From Tropicimonas sp033101155 (GTDB lineage: Bacteria > Pseudomonadota > Alphaproteobacteria > Rhodobacterales > Rhodobacteraceae): a stretch of 64,000 nucleotides of DNA. Position numbers and translations under genes: made by a program. The notes below the pieces were generated by a model. The model did not search any database and was not told the DNA's origin. It saw only the letters and a program-made list of their open reading frames with translations. The stretch is taken from NCBI RefSeq assembly GCF_033101155.1, contig NZ_JAWMPX010000001.1, positions 425,582 to 489,581 on the forward strand. Direction: 5' to 3'. Of this stretch, positions 61,638 through 64,000 are shown one piece after another. Within the stretch, counting starts at the first letter, position 1. Every line of letters starts with the position of its first letter.

Positions 61638-61809
61638 GAGTATTCAACCTCAACCACCAATGCGGCGGTTCACTGTCTACGGTTTGGCGATCATCTGGCC
61701 GAAGGGTGTTTCGTCCGCTGACATCCTCTGTGCTGTCGCACCAAGTCTGTCTCGAAGCCAGAAGAGGACCCCGGTATGCCCGGGATCCCCGGCCAAAGCC
61801 GGATTGGTT

Positions 61810-63687
61810 TCAGCCGACCAATGCACCGTCGTCACGCCAAACGGCGACGATAGAGGAACGCGGCAAACCTTCTCCGTCTGGGAAGGAGCCGCCAGGGTGC
61901 TGAATTCCAACGAACATCGTCTTTCTGTCCGTCGACCAGCAAAGCCCTGTGACCTCCGACCCGTTCGGGCCGGTCAGGAACCGCTGGATTTCGCCCGTGA
62001 CCGGATCACCGGCCAGCATCTGGTTGTTGCCCTGGCCTTCGAAGTCGCCCTCGTTCGAGTCGTCCCCGTCCGTCTGGATCCAGACGATCCCGGTCGAGTC
62101 GAACATCATCCCGTCCGGCGAGTTGAACATGTTTCCTTCGTTGACGTTCGAGGAACCCTTGTAGGCACCTTCACCAACAACCGGGTTGCCAGCCATCACG
62201 AACAAGTCCCAACGGAATGACGATGTTCCGTGATCGTCATTCGCTGGGTACCAACGCACAATCTGGCCATACTTGTTGGCCTCGCGCGGGTTGGGCCCGT
62301 TGACCGAGGTGTCGTCGCCGCCCGCATTCGGTTTCACGCCGCGGTTCTTGTTGTTCGTGAGAGACGCATAGCCTTCGGCCGCGACGGGGTTCACTTGCAC
62401 CCATTCGGGACGATCCATCGTGGTGCCGCCGGCCGCCGAGGCCGCCATGCGGGTGAAGACAAGGATCTCTACCGCTTCCATGCCGGTCGTTTCCGGTGTC
62501 AGCGGCAGCCATTCTCCCGTGCCGTCCCAGTTGAACTTCGCAACGAACAGGGTTCCGTCATCGAGCAACGCACCGCCATCGGCTCCCGGCGAGTAGACCC
62601 CGTTCGAGACGAATTTGTAGAGATACTCTCCGCGCTCGTCGTCGCCCAAGTAGACAACCACGCGCCCGTCCGGCGCCAGCGTGCAGGCGGCGTTCTCGTG
62701 CTTGAAGCGCCCGAGCCCGGTCCGCTTGATCGGGGTCGAGTTTGGATCCGAGGGATCGATCTCGGTGACCCAGCCCTGCCGGCGCGGTTCGGCCGGGTTC
62801 TTGGAGACATCGAAGCGCTCGTCGAACTTGTGGTAATCGTAGCCCCAGCCATCATGGCCGATGCCGTAGCGCTTGTAGTCTTCGGGAAGCTCCGCTTCCG
62901 CATCGGTCGAGCCGAAATAGCCGTTGAAGTTCTCCTCGCAGGTCAGATACGTCCCCCACGGCGTCGGACCGGAACCGCAATTGTTCATCGTGCCCAAGGG
63001 GGTCATGCCTTCGGGGTCGGCATCCGTTTTCAGCAGGTCCGAACCCGCTGCCGGACCCGAGAACGTCATCGGTGTGTTGTGATCGATGCGGCGATTGAAG
63101 GGCGAGTCGACGACAACCTCGTATTGGCCGCTCTCGTTCGGAGCGACCTCCATGATGGTGACACCCTGGATGCGCTGCAGCATCAGCACGTCATCGGCGC
63201 TTTGGGGCACACCTTCGGAGTTCGGAAGGTTGGTCTTGCGATTGGCATATTCGCTGTTGACGGCGATCACCTCGCGACCGTCGATGGAATAGAGCCACAT
63301 CCCGTCAGTGTTCTCGCCGAAGACATGCTCCGCGGTGGCGGCATCGTGCCCGTTGGCGGGATCAAACGCGGTTGCACCGGAGCGAAGCGGGTCGCCCCAG
63401 CGGACGACGGTCGACCAGCTGTACCCCTCGGGCACATGAATGGTGGCATCTGTCGCGATGGGTATCGGCTTGAAGGCGAAGCGGCTCGCGGCCTGTGCCC
63501 TGGCAGACGTGGAAGAAAGAAGTGTGCCGGTGCTCATCACCGCGGCACCGGAACCGAAGGCAAGGACACCGCCCAGGAAGCCCCTGCGTGAGATGGCCTC
63601 TTCCACAACGAGGTCGAATTCCGAAGTCTCAGGACGAGGGTTCTTGACCTCGTCCCACTCGTCCATTGTCAGCTCATGGTCCTTCAT
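61810..63687 (-). CDS. phoX: PhoX-type alkaline phosphatase
   Basis: A 625-residue DUF839/PhoX protein; ATG 63687 (MKDHELTMDEWDEVKN) has a GGGAGGA ribosome site upstream. The Tat motif SRRGFLGG is at 33-40 and cleavage is expected after SARAQA. Family segments: IPVAxxD-like PIPIATDATIHVPEGYS, NNCGSGPTPWGTYLTCEENFNGYFG with metal-binding Cys and Glu, RFKHENAA, FNSPDGMMFDSTGIVWIQTDGD. The enzyme removes phosphate from esters in the periplasm or outside and uses Ca2+ and Fe. PhoB control is expected for the family, but no convincing Pho box was seen. Confidence 0.93.
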   Translation of the reverse strand: MKDHELTMDEWDEVKNPRPETSEFDLVVEEAISRRGFLGGVLAFGSGAAVMSTGTLLSSTSARAQAASRFAFKPIPIATDATIHVPEGYSWSTVVRWGDPLRSGATAFDPANGHDAATAEHVFGENTDGMWLYSIDGREVIAVNSEYANRKTNLPNSEGVPQSADDVLMLQRIQGVTIMEVAPNESGQYEVVVDSPFNRRIDHNTPMTFSGPAAGSDLLKTDADPEGMTPLGTMNNCGSGPTPWGTYLTCEENFNGYFGSTDAEAELPEDYKRYGIGHDGWGYDYHKFDERFDVSKNPAEPRRQGWVTEIDPSDPNSTPIKRTGLGRFKHENAACTLAPDGRVVVYLGDDERGEYLYKFVSNGVYSPGADGGALLDDGTLFVAKFNWDGTGEWLPLTPETTGMEAVEILVFTRMAASAAGGTTMDRPEWVQVNPVAAEGYASLTNNKNRGVKPNAGGDDTSVNGPNPREANKYGQIVRWYPANDDHGTSSFRWDLFVMAGNPVVGEGAYKGSSNVNEGNMFNSPDGMMFDSTGIVWIQTDGDDSNEGDFEGQGNNQMLAGDPVTGEIQRFLTGPNGSEVTGLCWSTDRKTMFVGIQHPGGSFPDGEGLPRSSIVAVWRDDGALVG

Positions 63688-64000
63688 GGTGTCCTCCCAT
63701 TGGTGGCTTTTTACTTGAGGTGACTTTCTCCCATCTTCCGGGGACAATAACTCACCCCAAGCCAGCATTGTCCTCGGGGCGTCAACAAATGGGAAGCTAT
63801 TTCTGATATCGCGCGTCGGCTCGGAGTTCTTTCTCTGTAACGCTCGTCATCCGTGCTTCATCAGCGTTTGATGGTTTTTGTAATTTCCTTAGAGCCTTGC
63901 GAGGCCAGAAAATGCTCCCGCTCCATCATGGGACCGAAACGCCCCGAACGACCGGTAGTTTCCGCCCAGTCGGACGCCGTGTTGGTTGCGAACGGGTAGA
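63688..64000. other. Region upstream of phoX to window end
   Basis: This 313-bp stretch contains the phoX promoter region and no supported ORF. A GTAACGCTCGTCAT element at about 63838-63851 only loosely recalls a Pho box. Confidence 0.35.

Noticed and set aside
63838..63851. Pho-box-like element upstream of phoX
   Set aside because: Only loosely resembles the CTGTCAT direct repeat; position is far from the start. Not enough for a site call.

Overview
The window is a high-GC chromosomal segment from an alphaproteobacterium, most likely a marine Rhodobacterales (Roseobacter-type) strain. The basis is the sequence character of RpoB/RpoC and L10, the tmk-holB-tatD cluster, TRAP and MalFGK-type transporters, and an imelysin-type iron locus. 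The assignment is from family recognition; no phylogeny was run.

Layout. (1) 1-881: the end of a poly-aspartate protein, translationally coupled to a membrane-anchored LuxR-type regulator. (2) 882-10884: a leader region, then rplJ-rplL-rpoB-rpoC and a clear rho-independent terminator. Two perfect hairpins lie between rplL and rpoB. (3) 10984-15710: a LysR regulator, an SDR dehydrogenase, a split transketolase and a divergent TIM-barrel isomerase/decarboxylase-like enzyme, probably a small sugar or ketose pathway. (4) 15720-31478: a large bidirectional amino-sugar locus. The minus arm is cutC, a Gfo/Idh oxidoreductase, MalF/MalG/binding protein/ATPase and a GlmS-like SIS deaminase. The plus arm is a hybrid RpiR-DeoR regulator, AgaS, a ROK kinase, AgaZ, NagA, an intracellular GH20 hexosaminidase and an M81 protein. 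An inverted repeat (22851-22870) sits in the shared control region. Together they can import, cleave, phosphorylate, deacetylate and deaminate GlcNAc/GalNAc-type sugars. (5) 31497-40401: malonyl-CoA synthetase and a YciI protein, divergent from FAH hydrolase, RutE-like reductase, OsmC, a TRAP transporter, an intradiol dioxygenase and a lipoprotein amidohydrolase. This looks like uptake and ring cleavage of an aromatic or related acid ending in C3 units.

(6) 40471-47646: a bidirectional iron locus. Imelysin, Bfd, Bfr and a di-heme DUF1111 protein run left; a MauG/CCP-like di-heme protein, a second imelysin and a DUF1513 protein run right. A 32-bp near-perfect palindrome lies between them. (7) 47684-54510: housekeeping genes (AEC carrier, metallo-hydrolase, tatD, holB, tmk, D,D-carboxypeptidase, SPOR lipoprotein), all on the minus strand. 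(8) 54707-61260: tRNA-Ser(UGA) followed by about 6.4 kb of sparsely coding accessory DNA. It holds orphan genes: a possible HEPN-like protein, a ClpP-like fragment, a membrane/zinc-ribbon pair, a four-helix membrane protein, a glycine-zipper protein and a secreted cysteine-rich peptide with an inhibitor-cystine-knot spacing. (9) 61260-63687: a c-type cytochrome and a Tat-exported PhoX phosphatase.

The most novel items are the knottin-like peptide (60303-60545), the RpiR-DeoR hybrid regulator, the lone AgaZ in a hexosamine pathway, the iron uptake/storage locus around one palindrome, and the malonate/semialdehyde/intradiol gene combination.
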